Notes: a model not told the origin generated them from the letters alone. A stretch of 64,000 nucleotides of DNA from Hypericum androsaemum (GCA_963995505.1 OZ023187.1:12053176-12117175); one strand, 5' to 3'; shown: positions 1 through 11,500, counted from the first letter of the stretch. Numbers and translations: made by a program.

Positions 1-2
1 TT

Positions 3-3000
3 GATAGAGGAACTAAGAGACCAAAACCAGAATTTATAACTCCGGGAACCTCTGGAACAGAAAGATCAGGGAGAGAACCCTGGCTTCCACCATCTATCAC
101 ATACCAGGGAGAATCTAATCTTAGAGGTCGAGGATCTAGAATGCCAATTGGACGATTATATAGCTCTGATATGTTATTAGTAGAACAGCAACACCCACAG
201 CTATGGCCAGACGAAGTCCTGGTATGGGAATAAACGGTAGTTAGAAACTGGGAAACTAATAAACGATCAGATATAGATATGTTCTCTTATTTAGAAACAA
301 CGTTAGGACCAACAGCGTTAGGATTTTGGCAGAGTAAAATGGCTAAAAATCTCGAGAAAATTAATACATTAAAATCATTAGGAGATAATCCCTACAACTT
401 CACAAGTCAGATTAGAATTTTGTTATTAGGAGTTGATCCGGCAAAAGAAAATACGTTTATACAAGACACGGCAGTTAGAAACCTAGAACAATTAAGTATA
501 ACAGACTTTAAATATATCAAAGAATTTAGCTCCGACTTTGCTAGATTACTGGCACAAACCGGACGAGCTATGGATGATAATTTGTGTAATAGATATTTTG
601 TAAAATTACCAGGAGATTTAGGAAGATCTATACATGAAGATTGGGTAGCTGATTATGGCTTAACAGAAGGATTAGGTGTAGGCCCACGAATAACATACGT
701 ATTTAATAAACTAGAAGAAAAGTGTAAAGAAGCAACTATGCAAGAACAGATTAGAAGGCAGGCTTGGGCTTTTTGCAAAACAGCAGTATACACTCCACAG
801 GCATACGGATATTATGATAAAAACAAGGGAAAAAGAAAATATCTTAGGAAAAGTACATCGTATAGAAAAAATAAACCCTGGAAAAATAAAAATAAATACG
901 TAAAGAAAACATCTCAGAATAGGAAGTGTACCTGTTTTATTTGTGGAGATCCAGATAACCTAGCAAATAAATGTCCTAACAAGGCAAAAAATGCAGATAG
1001 ATCTAACTTAGTAGAACAGTTAGACGAATATGAAATACAAAGTATTAGAACCGACGATTCTGAGAATTCTATTTATAGTATAACCAGTGAATCAGATAGA
1101 GAGAATTCCCCTAAAATAACATATACTTACATGAATATAGAAGAACATGAGTGTCCGCATGAATGGATTAGAAATAGAGGAAATAATTATATAAGCTGCT
1201 ATAACTGCAAGCTATATCCTGCAATAGAAAGACGTTATCAATGTAATTATTGCTTTAAAGAAATCTGCTTTCTATGTATTAAAAAGATCTATAAAATTGA
1301 AATAGATTTAACAGGAAGAAAAAAGGGATTAACTAAAGATAACAACTTCTATACTGAACGAATTGAAAAACATGAATTAGAAATTGAACTCATTAAACAA
1401 AGATTAACAAAACTAGAAACAGAAAAAGATAATATGGGAAAACATAAAGAAATTATCGAAGAAAATAACATGGCCGAACAAGTAGCAGAAGAAGAAGCAT
1501 TTATAATTGGTGACTGTATAGTTAGTCTAATAACATTAAAATGTAGAGTCTGGTTTGAAAATAATAAATTCTTCGATTTAACAGCCATTTTAGACACAGG
1601 AAGTACTAAGAGTTTAATAGGATACAGTATGGTTCCTAAACAATACCATACACCACTAAAATACCATATTACCACTCGAACAGTGGAAAATAGATTACTA
1701 ACATTAACCCATTGCTTAGAATCCACAGGAATTTAGTTTTTAGATTTTGCAGGCAATTATAGTACTAAATATGATCTTCCCCAAGTAAACATTACGCCAG
1801 AAGGAACTCGTAGTAAAGAATTTCTGCTTGGCATTAATTTTCTTTGTAGCCTCAATGGAAGTCTTACTATAGCCCGTAACTGCATCACCATTAGTAAACA
1901 TGTTTATACGTTTCCCACTAATAAATATATCCAAACATCCGAGTTCGCGCGAAAGCGTGGTGGACACTCCCAATTAGATTTTTTAGCAACAAAAAATGAT
2001 ATTCAATCTAGTAATATAGAAAATGAAGCTTATCAGATGTTAGGAAAAATGTTGTCACAAGATTTAGAAAAAGGATCAGATATAACAAGTAGCATAAACT
2101 ACCCTAAAATTCAGAAATTAGAAAAGTTAGGATTAATAGGGGATGATATAACAAAATCCAGAATAAACTTTTTAGCAAAAATGAAAATCAAGAATCCTGA
2201 CATCCGAATAGTTACGGAAAATATCGATTATAGCCCCCTAGATAGGGAAGAATTTAGGAGTCAAATTTCCGAAATGCTTAAGCAAAATTTAATTAGAAGG
2301 TCTGAAAGTCCACACAGATCAGCGGCTTTCATAGTTAGAAACCATAGTGAAATCAAAAGAGGGAAGGCTAGAATAGTATATAATTATAAAAGATTAAATG
2401 ATAACACGATAGATAACGCGTATAACATTCCAAATAAAGATAATCTTATAGGACTAATTCAGAATAAAAAGATATTTAGTAAATTCGATCTAAAATCAGG
2501 CTACAACCAGCTACAATTAGAAGAATGGTTTAAGCCATGGACAGCTTTCACATGTCCAGAAGGACACTTTGAGTGGAATGTCCTTAGTTTTGGTTTAAAA
2601 AATGCGCCCGCAGTTTTTCAACGATTTATGGATAGTATTTTCCTAAAATATGAATTTTGCCTAGTATATATTGACGATATCCTCATAGCTAGTAACTCAG
2701 TTACTGAACATGAAAAATATTTAGCTGTAGTCTTTGAAGAAGTAGTAAAACAAGGGATAGTATTAAGTAAGAAGAAAATGGAATTATTCAAGAGAAAAAT
2801 TTCCTTTTTGGGCCTAGAAATAGGAAACGGTAAAATAGAATTACAACCACATATAGCAGAAAAAATTCTTAGTTTTTCAGATAAACTAGAAGGCTTAAAA
2901 CAAATCCAAGCTTTCTTAGGAATCATGAATTATGCAAGAAAATTTATTCCAAATCTTAGTAAATTAACAGGACCTTTATATAGTAAAACGTCCAAAAATG

Positions 3001-3524
3001 GTCAAAGAAATTTCAATAAAGAGGATATAGAATTAGTTAAGAAAATTAAGCCGGAAATTCGAAAGATAAAACCTCTAGAATTACCTCTTATCACAGATTA
3101 TATTATCATAGAATGTGATGGAAGTAAAGAAGGATGGAGAGCAGTAATGATCTGCAAGCCACATAAATATGCAGATAAAGACACAGAAAGAATAGCAGCA
3201 TACGCTAGTGGTAATTTTAATAAAGCCGGTATGAACTGGACTAGTTTAGACTTTGAAATACAGGCATTAATAAATACATTAGATAAGTTTAAATTATATA
3301 AAAATAAAGAATTTACAGTAAGAACGGATTGCGAAGCTATAGTTAAATTCCTAAAAAATGAAAATAGAAAAAAGATAAATAGAACTAGATGGATTAACTT
3401 ACAAAATTTAATACAAGGTAGTGGTTATTCCATAGAATTCGAGCATATTAAAGGAAAAAATAATAGTTTAGCAGATTTATTATCCATAAGCATTAACAAG
3501 TTTTTTGATGATGCAGGAAAATAA
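3..3524 (+). pseudogene. Endogenous caulimovirid ORF1 polyprotein fragment (capsid end, protease, RT, RNase H), copy A
   Basis: One reading frame runs from the window edge to a stop at 3522-3524, interrupted by two stops: TAA at 231-233 (copy B has a Gln codon there) and TAG at 1734-1736, just after the protease motif. In order it holds a capsid-like part, a basic stretch, a zinc knuckle (927-974), a second Cys array (1197-1277, pattern CX2CX11CX2CX4CX2C), a Glu/Lys-rich coiled-coil stretch, the retroviral-type protease motif DTGS (1593-1604), reverse transcriptase with YIDD (2667-2678), and an RNase H domain up to the end. This order is that of a plant pararetrovirus (Caulimoviridae). In life the protein would package DNA and reverse transcribe the pregenomic RNA. 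The movement-protein end lies outside the window or is absent. The knuckle is damaged here: its His is Asn (957-959). It is an old integrated copy and cannot make the full protein. The genus is uncertain; the Cys arrays match the badnavirus pattern. Confidence 0.9.
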
Positions 3525-4434
3525 TATGAAGAAAAGGGTCATTAAGCCTAAAGATAAAGAGAAAATGGAAGGCGAAGGGCCAAGTACCCAAAGCCCCATT
3601 ATTCCACAGACTCCACAGAAAAAAGATGAACCAAGTGTTATTCAGAACATACAAGCAATACAATCAGAAGCAGCTGGTACTCCAGCCAATATTATATACA
3701 GAAATAATCTGGCCATGCCAATTTATACAGAAGGAAATGCAAGTGGTGCTTCAGTGCCCTCGGCAAGTCCAACTTCTTCACAGCATAAACAGATTAAATT
3801 TGGAACAATTTCATTAGCAAAATTCCCGGATATATGGAATAAAAAATTTAGACCTTTCCCAGGGTTATCCATAGACAGGTCACAACAATGTCTTCTCGAT
3901 AATCTGTGGCATATACAGACAGCAGGAGCAGCTACTAATTTCAAAGTACAGTGCTTAAATGCACTTAGTATGTATTTTTCCGAAAATACTCCCAAAACAT
4001 ATAAAAAGAAGTTTACTCATTATGTAATATACAGAGGGTTAAAAACAGCAGTGTTTAATAGTTTCGATACAGTTAGAAAATACATCTTATGTAACCAGCC
4101 TCTATATAAAGGCTATTACAGTTTTTTCGAGGCCCTTGAAGAAGCCCGAAAGGCTTTTAGGCCCAACTTTTTTATTGAACCAGAAGTGGTTAGACCCTTC
4201 TCCGATGTAACCAGAGAAGAACCAGCCCAGATTATTCTTCGACATGAAGATACAATCAGACAACTGGAGGCCCAGATCGTACATCTTCAACAGCAAAATG
4301 AACAGCAGATTCGACACCTGGAAGAGAAAAGACAAGAAGCTAAACAAAAGGCTCTGACGGCTGGGATTACAGCTCAGAAGAATGAACAGACAATAACCAT
4401 TATGGAAAAGATGGTGGCTAATTCTTCCTGTTAA
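3508..4434 (+). CDS. Endogenous caulimovirid ORF2, viroplasmin-like domain plus coiled coil, copy A
   Basis: An open frame of 308 codons overlaps the end of ORF1 by 17 bases. The first ATG is at 3508, with further in-frame ATGs at 3511 and 3526. The N-terminus is Pro/Gln/Ser-rich and looks disordered. Residues about 171-217 contain YVIYRG, then VFNSF, then YKGYYSF and an EALEEARKAF run. This spacing resembles the viroplasmin/RNase H1 N-terminal fold (caulimovirus P6-type domain), which usually reads YVVxxGxxxGVYxSW...YKxFxSxxEAxxAF. Residues about 245-290 form a Gln/Glu-rich coiled coil. A second ORF after the RNase H domain also occurs in rice tungro bacilliform virus and in some endogenous caulimovirids. 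The frame is intact, but its end coincides with the inversion junction, so the true C-terminus may be missing. The viral origin is secure from position; the domain call is mine by eye. Confidence 0.7.
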   Translation: MMQENNMKKRVIKPKDKEKMEGEGPSTQSPIIPQTPQKKDEPSVIQNIQAIQSEAAGTPANIIYRNNLAMPIYTEGNASGASVPSASPTSSQHKQIKFGTISLAKFPDIWNKKFRPFPGLSIDRSQQCLLDNLWHIQTAGAATNFKVQCLNALSMYFSENTPKTYKKKFTHYVIYRGLKTAVFNSFDTVRKYILCNQPLYKGYYSFFEALEEARKAFRPNFFIEPEVVRPFSDVTREEPAQIILRHEDTIRQLEAQIVHLQQQNEQQIRHLEEKRQEAKQKALTAGITAQKNEQTITIMEKMVANSSC

Positions 4435-6168
4435 ATCTGTTTCGATTTTATAGATCTTTTTAATACATAGAAAGCAGATTTCTTTAAAGCAATAATTACA
4501 TTGATAACGTCTTTCTATTGCAGGATATAGCTTGCAGTTATAGCAGCTTATATGATTATTTCCTCTATTTCTAATCCATTCATGCGGACACTCATGTTCT
4601 TCTATATTCATGTAAGTATATGTTATTTTAGTGGAATTCTCTCTATCTGATTCACTGGTTATACTATAAATAGAATTCTCAGAATCGTCGGTTCTAATAC
4701 TTTGTATTTCATATTCGTCTACCTGTTCTACTAAGTTAGATCTATCTGCATTTTTTGCCTTGTTAGGACATTTATTTGCTAGGTGATCTGGATCTCCACA
4801 AATAAAACAGGTACACTTCCTATTCTGAGATTTTTTCTTTACGTATTTATTTTTATTTTTCCAGGGTTTATTTTTTCTATACGATGTACTTTTCCTAAGA
4901 TATTTTCTTTTTCCCTTGTTTTTATCATAATATCTGTATGCCTGTGGAGTGTATACTGCTGTTTTGCAAAAAGCCCAAGCCTGCCTTCTAATCTGTTCTT
5001 GCATAGTTGCTTCTTTACACTTTTCTTCTAGTTTATTAAATACGTATGTTATTCGTGGGCCTACACCTAATCCTTCTGTTAAGCCATAATCAGCTACCCA
5101 ATCTTCATGTATAGATCTTCCTAAATCTCCTGGTAATTTTACAAAATATCTATTACACAAATTATCATCCATAGCTCGTCCGGTTTGTGCCAGTAATCTA
5201 GCAAAGTCGGAGCTAAATTCTTTGATATATTTAAAGTCTGTTATACTTAATTGTTCTAGGTTTCTAACTGCCATGTCTTGTATAAACGTATTTTCTTTTG
5301 CCAGATCAACTCCTAATAACAAAATTCTAATCTGACTTGTGAAGTTGTAGGGATTATCTCCTAATGATTTTAATGTATTAATTTCCTCGGGATTTTTAGC
5401 CTTTTTACTCTGCCAAAATCCTAACGTTGTTGGTCCTAACGTTGTTTCTAAATAAGAGAACATATCTATATCTGATCGTTTATTAGTTTCCCAGTTTCTA
5501 ACTACCGTTTGTTCCCATACCAGGACTTCGTCTGGCCATAGCTGTGGGTGTTGCTGTTCTACTAATAACATATCAGAACTATATAATCGTCCAATTGGCA
5601 TTCTAGATCCTCGACCTCTAAGATTAGATTCTCCCTGGTATGTGATAGATGGTGGAAGCCAGGGTTCTCTCCCTGATCTTTCTGTTCCAGAGGTTCCCGG
5701 AGTTATAAATTCTGGTTTTGGTCTCTTAGTTCCTCTATCAACTGGTACCATTGTTTGGTCCATGTAGTTTGTTTCTGGCTTATAAAAATTGCTAATTAAG
5801 CTTTTACCGTTTATAATGTCTGTGACAAGTGGTAAATTAAAATATTCGCTTAGCTTGTTATAAGCTTCTTCATAACTCATTCCTAATCCTGTCATACATT
5901 CTATTAACATATCATCTACTTGATCTTGTATGTTTAATTCAGTAAATTTCCTATTTATTATTTGATTTATGTCTATACATACTTCCTCTGTTTTAAATCC
6001 TGCAGTTTCTTCTAGGTTTATTCCCTCTAGGCTATCATCTAAGTTATCATCTTCTTTGTAATAGCTATATCCTATTGTTTCTTCTAAGTCCAATATTTCT
6101 GGTTCATTTTCTGTATCATAGATAGGATCTCCTAATGGTTCATCCTCATTTTTGAATTCGAAATTCAT
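4102..6168 (-). pseudogene. Endogenous caulimovirid ORF1 N-terminal/capsid fragment, copy B, fused to antisense ORF2
   Basis: A 688-codon open frame on the minus strand. Its first ~575 codons (6168 down to about 4436) are viral: an acidic N-terminal segment, the capsid part shared with copy A, a basic stretch, and both Cys arrays. The knuckle is intact here (CXCX2CX4HX4C). The last ~112 codons are simply the opposite strand of copy A's ORF2, read through the inversion junction to a stop at 4102, and have no viral meaning. The frame is also open upstream of the ATG to a stop at 6256-6258, so the start shown is arbitrary. The movement-protein region is missing and viral similarity ends by about 6250. 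Over the shared 345 codons I count about 13 amino-acid differences from copy A and almost no silent ones. Not a functional viral gene. Confidence 0.88.
4424..4437. other. Tail-to-tail junction between inverted caulimovirid copies
   Basis: Left of this point the plus strand reads viral ORF2. Right of it the minus strand reads the capsid end of ORF1. The last bases of ORF2 including its stop (around 4424-4434) are also the reverse complement of the capsid sequence found at about 1308-1321 in copy A. The two copies therefore meet at 10-12 bp of shared sequence, as expected for end joining at microhomology. Confidence 0.8.
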
Positions 6169-6255
6169 TAAATTTGTTTCTTCATCGCTGTCTATATTCT
6201 CGTGATCTTCCTTTACTTCTTTTCCCTTATATATATATTTAGGGCTAAAAAAAAT

Positions 6256-7200
6256 TTAGGGGCATATCTGACAATCCTCTATTTGCATTTGTATAATTGC
6301 TACAGTTCTCCTCTCCACGACTTTTATATCTTTTACATTAGGCTATATGAAATACAATAAAAATAAATAACGTTAATATAGCATTTAAATAAATAAGATC
6401 ATCATATACCTTTGAAAATGGTATCATAAAATATACGGGTATAATACTCGAAATCAAATTAAAAATTATAAATATAACATGTTTGTATATTAATTTTCTG
6501 TAAAATTAATTCATATTTTAAGGTACCATTAAAATAAATATTATCAATGTGTCCGCCGGATCATTTCCCTTGTAAAGAATAAATTACATCATCAAATATC
6601 TTTGAACGTTATGAAAATACAACTATCTTTGTATGAAATTATGTTATTTCAATACTGCATAATATGCGTACACTTATTAAGCCGATTAATCCAAATTTGA
6701 ACTTGTTAGAATAATTTTCTATATAAGTACTTTTGTTTCATACAAAGATGAACTTACCATTTTTTGTTTTGTTTAGAATATTGATTCGTGAGGTTGTTGT
6801 TCTAACTTAATCGAGTCTTCAGTTTGAGTTCTTGTGAAAGCAGCAATGTTAAATAATTGTTGAAAGAATTTTACCACCTTTCAAAGGTAACACCTAGTTG
6901 ATTGTGGATTAGTCGATATAGTAAATCGAATACCATATCGTATAAAAAAAACAAATGAAAGCGCCGATTAGCTCCCTTTCCGAAGGGTCCAAGTCCATAT
7001 CCAACCCAATCCTGCCATGTAGTTTCGAGGACGGATTGAGTCGGGACTAATAAAAAGTTGTACATAGGTGGGGACAAGATTTAGAGCCGTCAGATTGGAT
7101 TTTAAAATATTTTTTTACATCCAATGGTCAATAACCAATCAGGGACGTTTTTGACTTTTTAAACAAAAAACTAGGTTAAATCAACCATCTCTCTTCCTCT
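6256..7200. other. AT-rich intergenic DNA, no gene seen
   Basis: This is the flank of the viral cluster. I see no conserved coding segment, terminal repeats or tandem structure. Short open frames here have no recognisable content. Confidence 0.6.
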
Positions 7201-7563
7201 CCCACCCTCTCTTTCACTAATTAAAAAATCTCTCCCTCTCTCTCTCCCCCCCCCCCCCAAACCAAAGAACCACCCACCTTGGCACAGGAATCCAGGAAAT
7301 GGGTCCCATGGTGTTGGCGACGGGTCTGCTGGCCGAGTCCCGTCCGCTGCTGCCCGGCGTCATCCCGCCGTCGAGGAGAGAGAGAGCTCGGCGGAAGAAG
7401 AAGGAGCCGTCAAGGAGAGAGAGAGAGAGAGCTCGCGGAGAGAGAGAGCCCACGAACCCGCGCCGTGCCTAGGGGAGACGTGCTCGCCGTCGCTCGTCCG
7501 TCGCCTGGAGTACCGCCGCCGCTTGCTGTCTGTGAAGAAGAAGAAGAAACGACGGAAGGAGAA
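7200..7563. other. C-tract and GA-rich/GC-rich segment
   Basis: It contains a run of Cs near 7247-7257, several (GA)n runs between about 7375 and 7450, and GC-rich DNA. The mixture (GGAGCCGTC followed by GAGAGA and GAGCTCGC, plus GTCCGCTGCTGCCCG) resembles the untranslated leader of the copia element at about 60,360-60,480. It may be a leader remnant, but the match is patchy. Confidence 0.35.
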
Positions 7564-8115
7564 TACAGTAGTGATATTGGTTTTCTACAGTAGTGATAAT
7601 GGTTTTCTACAGTAATGATATTGGTTTTCTACAGTAGTGATATTGGTTTTCGTGACCTCTTTTATTTGGTTTGAGTATGTAATGATATTGGTTTTAGTCT
7701 GTAATAATATTAGTTCGAGTATGTATTGATATTGGTTTAGGTCTGTATTGATGTTGATTTTAATCTGTACTGATATTGGTTTGAGTATGTATTGATATTG
7801 GTTTTAGTCTTTAATGATATTAGTTTTAGTATGTACTGATATTGGTTTGAGTCTGTAATGATATTGGTTTGAGTAAGTAATGCTATTGGTTCTAGTCTAT
7901 AATGATATTGGTTTTCGAACGTGGTGAGATATTGGTTTTCGAATGTGTTGATATTGATTTTCGAATGTGGTAATATTGGTTTCCGAACATCGTGATATTG
8001 GTTTCCGAACGTAGTGATATTGGTTTTTCGAACGTAGTGATATTGGTTTCGAACGCAGTGATATTGGTTTCTGAACGTAGTAATATTGGTTTTCGAATTT
8101 AGTGATATTGATTTT
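7564..8115. repeat. 22-bp tandem repeat array
   Basis: About 25 diverged copies of a 22-bp unit whose core is TGATATTGGTTTT. The variable half starts as CTACAGTAG, shifts to GTCTGTA or GTATGTA, and ends as CGAACGTAG, so neighbouring units resemble each other more than distant ones. Open frames across the array merely mirror the repeat. Confidence 0.9.
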
Positions 8116-8522
8116 TATTAAATTTTTATTCTTTGGTTCTTTGAGTTTATTAAAAAAAATCTGGTAGTTGGTAGGATTTTTGAAGTTCACAATAATTTAA
8201 AGAGAGAGAAATAGTCCCTTCCTCTTTTCACGTGAGATTGGTTTAAATTTTTTTTACCTTTTTAGTTTTTCCATAAAAAAGTTCTCTCTCCCCTTTTGTT
8301 TTTATTAATTTTTCAATTCTACCCTTAACTACTTTATTAATACCTAAATTACCACAATCTCTCTTTTAGTCCCCAAATTTAGAAACTACCCTTGTCCCCA
8401 TGGAATCTCCCCCTATAGTTTCCCCTCTCATACGACAAAAATAAATCAAAAAAACACAAAAAGAGCTTGCTCCCTCCCTACTCTCTATTACCTTCTCCAC
8501 TCCAAACCCCCAACCAATTTGA
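8116..8522 (+). other. Upstream region of DNA ligase 1
   Basis: AT-rich DNA passing into pyrimidine-rich sequence with CTCTCT and CCCTCC stretches just before the first ATG of the ligase gene. This is a likely 5' UTR/promoter side, but I cannot place a defined TATA box or start site. Confidence 0.4.
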
Positions 8523-11500
8523 ATGCTGGGTCTCCGCCCACCAATACGCACCGTTTCGCTCTTCTCTCATTTCTCTAGACCCTACTTTTTTCCCGCCATC
8601 TCATCTCTCCCTTTCCCCAAATCACGCCCTCCGTTTACCCTCCCCCGGCCCGGCCCAATGTCCGCCCGCCCCTCCGCCTTCGAGGCTCTCATGTCCTCAG
8701 CCCGCGCCGCCGCCGCCAAGAACAAGAAGGCCTCGCCGGCGGCCGCTGCCATGCAGTCCCCGAAGAAGCGGAAATCCCCCGAACCGGAGCAAAACCCTAC
8801 CAAACCCCCTGAATCGGGGGACTCCAAGCCGGATAAACCTAGCCCGCCGCCCGAGGCGAAGAAGCCGCGGCCGGACGAGGACCGCGTGGCGGCGGTTAAG
8901 AGCAAGATCCCGCTGCTGAGGAGGAAGCCGGCGGAGTTCGATGCCGCGGTGCAGGCGTGCTGGGAGCCCGGCGAGCGGGTGCCGTTCTTGTTCGTGTGCT
9001 CGGCGTTCGAGCTGATCGCCGGCGAGTCGGGGCGGATCGCGATTACTGACATCGTGTGCAACATGCTGAGGACGGTGGTGGTGACGACGCCCGAAGACCT
9101 GCTTCCCGTCGTGTACCTGCTGGCGAACAAGGTGGCTCCGGCGCATGAGGGGGTGGAGCTCGGGATCGGCGAGGCGAGCATCATCAAGGCGCTGTCGGAG
9201 GCGTGTGGGAGGACCGAGAAGCAGGTTAAAAGCCAGTACAAGGTAATGCATTGCCTTTCACATTTTATTTATTTGTAACTCGGGTTGCAGTTGTTCAGTT
9301 GAAGTAGTTGGAATTTGTGGCAGGAAATGGGAGATTTGGGGCTGGTTGCGAAGGCAAGCCGGGGATCGCAGTCCATGATGCGCAAGCCCGATCCTTTGAC
9401 TGTTGCTAAAGTTTTTCAGACCTTCCAGAACATCGCTAAGGTCTTTCTATACTGTTTCGGAAAGGATCTGTTTGTGATTGATCAATTTTGGTAGTGGTTG
9501 AGAAGTGTTAAGCTTGCGGAACAGGCTGCTGTTAGTTAAAGTTATGATCAATTTAGGTGTTGAATATGAGCTGATTTACTTGAACCTCTGTCCTGTTATA
9601 TTTTGGGTTCTGCTTCTACCATTTTAATCATTTTTAGTTTAACATACACTGTAATTATAAAATGATTGCCTGTTGGAGGTTTATTTACTTTCGATTCAAG
9701 GGAATGCTTTTATATGCACGCGCCATGTCAAGTGCAGAGAGCTGCTATTTTCGATAAGCAAAAATACACATACTTGCCGCTGCTTGACTTCTTTTGGGTT
9801 GATTCCTTTTAGGAGTCTGGGAAGGATAGCCAGGAGAGAAAAAAGAACCATATCAAGGCACTTCTTGTTGCGGCGACTGATTGTGAACCACTGTACCTTA
9901 TTCGTCTGCTTCAGGTTGTAATTTGAACATTGCACTTGCGTCTATCTACATGTCTGAGGGTTATTAATTTGGCCTTGCTCTTTTATTCCACAGGCAAAAT
10001 TGCGGATAGGATTGGCAGAACAGACTCTTTTGTCTGCACTGGCACAAGCAGCTGTATATTCTGGAACACAGTCTAAGCCTCCTCCACATATAAAGTCTCC
10101 TCTAGAAGAGGTGAGTTAATGAATTGTGTTTCGGAACATATTCCAAGCCTTCTCCGCACATATTCTCTCTTAGAAGAGTTGAGTTCATGACCCGCATCAA
10201 GTATATCGGTGGCAAGGTCCATAGCAGCATTGTGGCATGCAAGCTTGTGGACTCCAAATAATGTGTGTGTTGCATTCTTGCTTCTTGTATTGGTAGGCTG
10301 GCAATTATGCCAATGAGTATTTGCAGTTAACAAGTTTCTATTTGATATGCTTTCATCATGGTTGCTTTGTGGGTGTTATGATCTTGTTCTGCATATCTGT
10401 CAGTATTTTGGTGGTGATGGCTGCTTCCACTGCCTTTTCAATTTTTACTTATTATTCTATCCTAATTCTATAACTGTCATGTTTATCACATGTTATAGAT
10501 GGCATTTTGGAAGGAAATCAGCCTGTAGGTTGTTGTTTTCTTTGTTTATAGGTTACTTATAGGGGTGCTATTATGCCCTTCTATCTTTAAACAGATTTTT
10601 TTTTGCTTACATATAGTAGCCTCTTTTTGGAAGAAAATCTAGTTTCCTTGATAATCGATTAGCTCACTTATTATCCATGAGCTTCAAGAGTGCTCATAGT
10701 TTTTAGCTGAAGCTCTGTCCTAGTAACTGTTGTTTCTGGCAAAAAAAAATTTTTTGAGGGATACTATTTTTGCTGCTGGTGTGATCTAGTAGTTGTGTCT
10801 GCAACAGGCAACAAAGATTTTGAAACAAGTGTACTCAGTGGTCCCTGTCTACGATAGAGTCATCCCTGCTCTAGTTAGTGATGGTATATGGAATCTTTCC
10901 AAGACATGCAACTTCTCGCCAGGTGTTCCAGTTGGTCCTATGCTGGCCAAAGCCACTAAAGGAGTGGCTGAGATAGTAAACAAGTTCCAGGACATGGAGT
11001 TCACATGTGAATATAAATACGACGGAGAACGTGCTCAGGCGAGGCTACGGTTGCATTTTTTCTCCTTTGTTTCATTTTCTTTCATAATCCAGTCATCTCC
11101 ATAACCTTATTGTAGTTTTGATGTCTAATGTAGATACACTTTTTGGAGAATGGTTCTGTGGAGATCTATAGCCGAAATGCTGAGAGAAATACTGGGAAAT
11201 TTCCTGATGTTGTTGTAGCAATTTCCAGGTAAACTCTACGTCTTTACTTCCGTTCAGTGTTTTATATGCTTATCTCCATTTTTTTAGATTCATGAGGGAT
11301 CTCTCTGCACAGAGATGAATAAAAACTCTACAAATGCTAGCAATGGGATAGAATATCTGTAGGCTGTTTGCTATTTCCCTTGCCTGTTATCTTTCCCATT
11401 TAAGCTGGACTGTGAGTATATCAAAGGGCAATTTTTGTGCTTTATCTTTTAGTCATCACCGAGACCAAGTATGCAGATTTAACCTGTGTGGAAAGCTGGA

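Noticed and set aside
7279..7593. 104-codon frame and its antisense partner in GA/CCG-rich DNA
   Set aside because: The product is only Arg/Glu-rich composition from (GA)n repeats, with frames open on both strands and no domain.
7564..8115. Regular repeats considered as a CRISPR array
   Set aside because: Units are tandem without unique spacers, and the surrounding DNA is a plant genome.
7897..8190. 97-codon minus-strand frame with repeated KPISLRS units
   Set aside because: It is the translation of the 22-bp tandem array.
8582..9251. Two 180-220 codon minus-strand frames opposite LIG1 exon 1
   Set aside because: Shadows of the GC-rich ligase exon; no conserved content.
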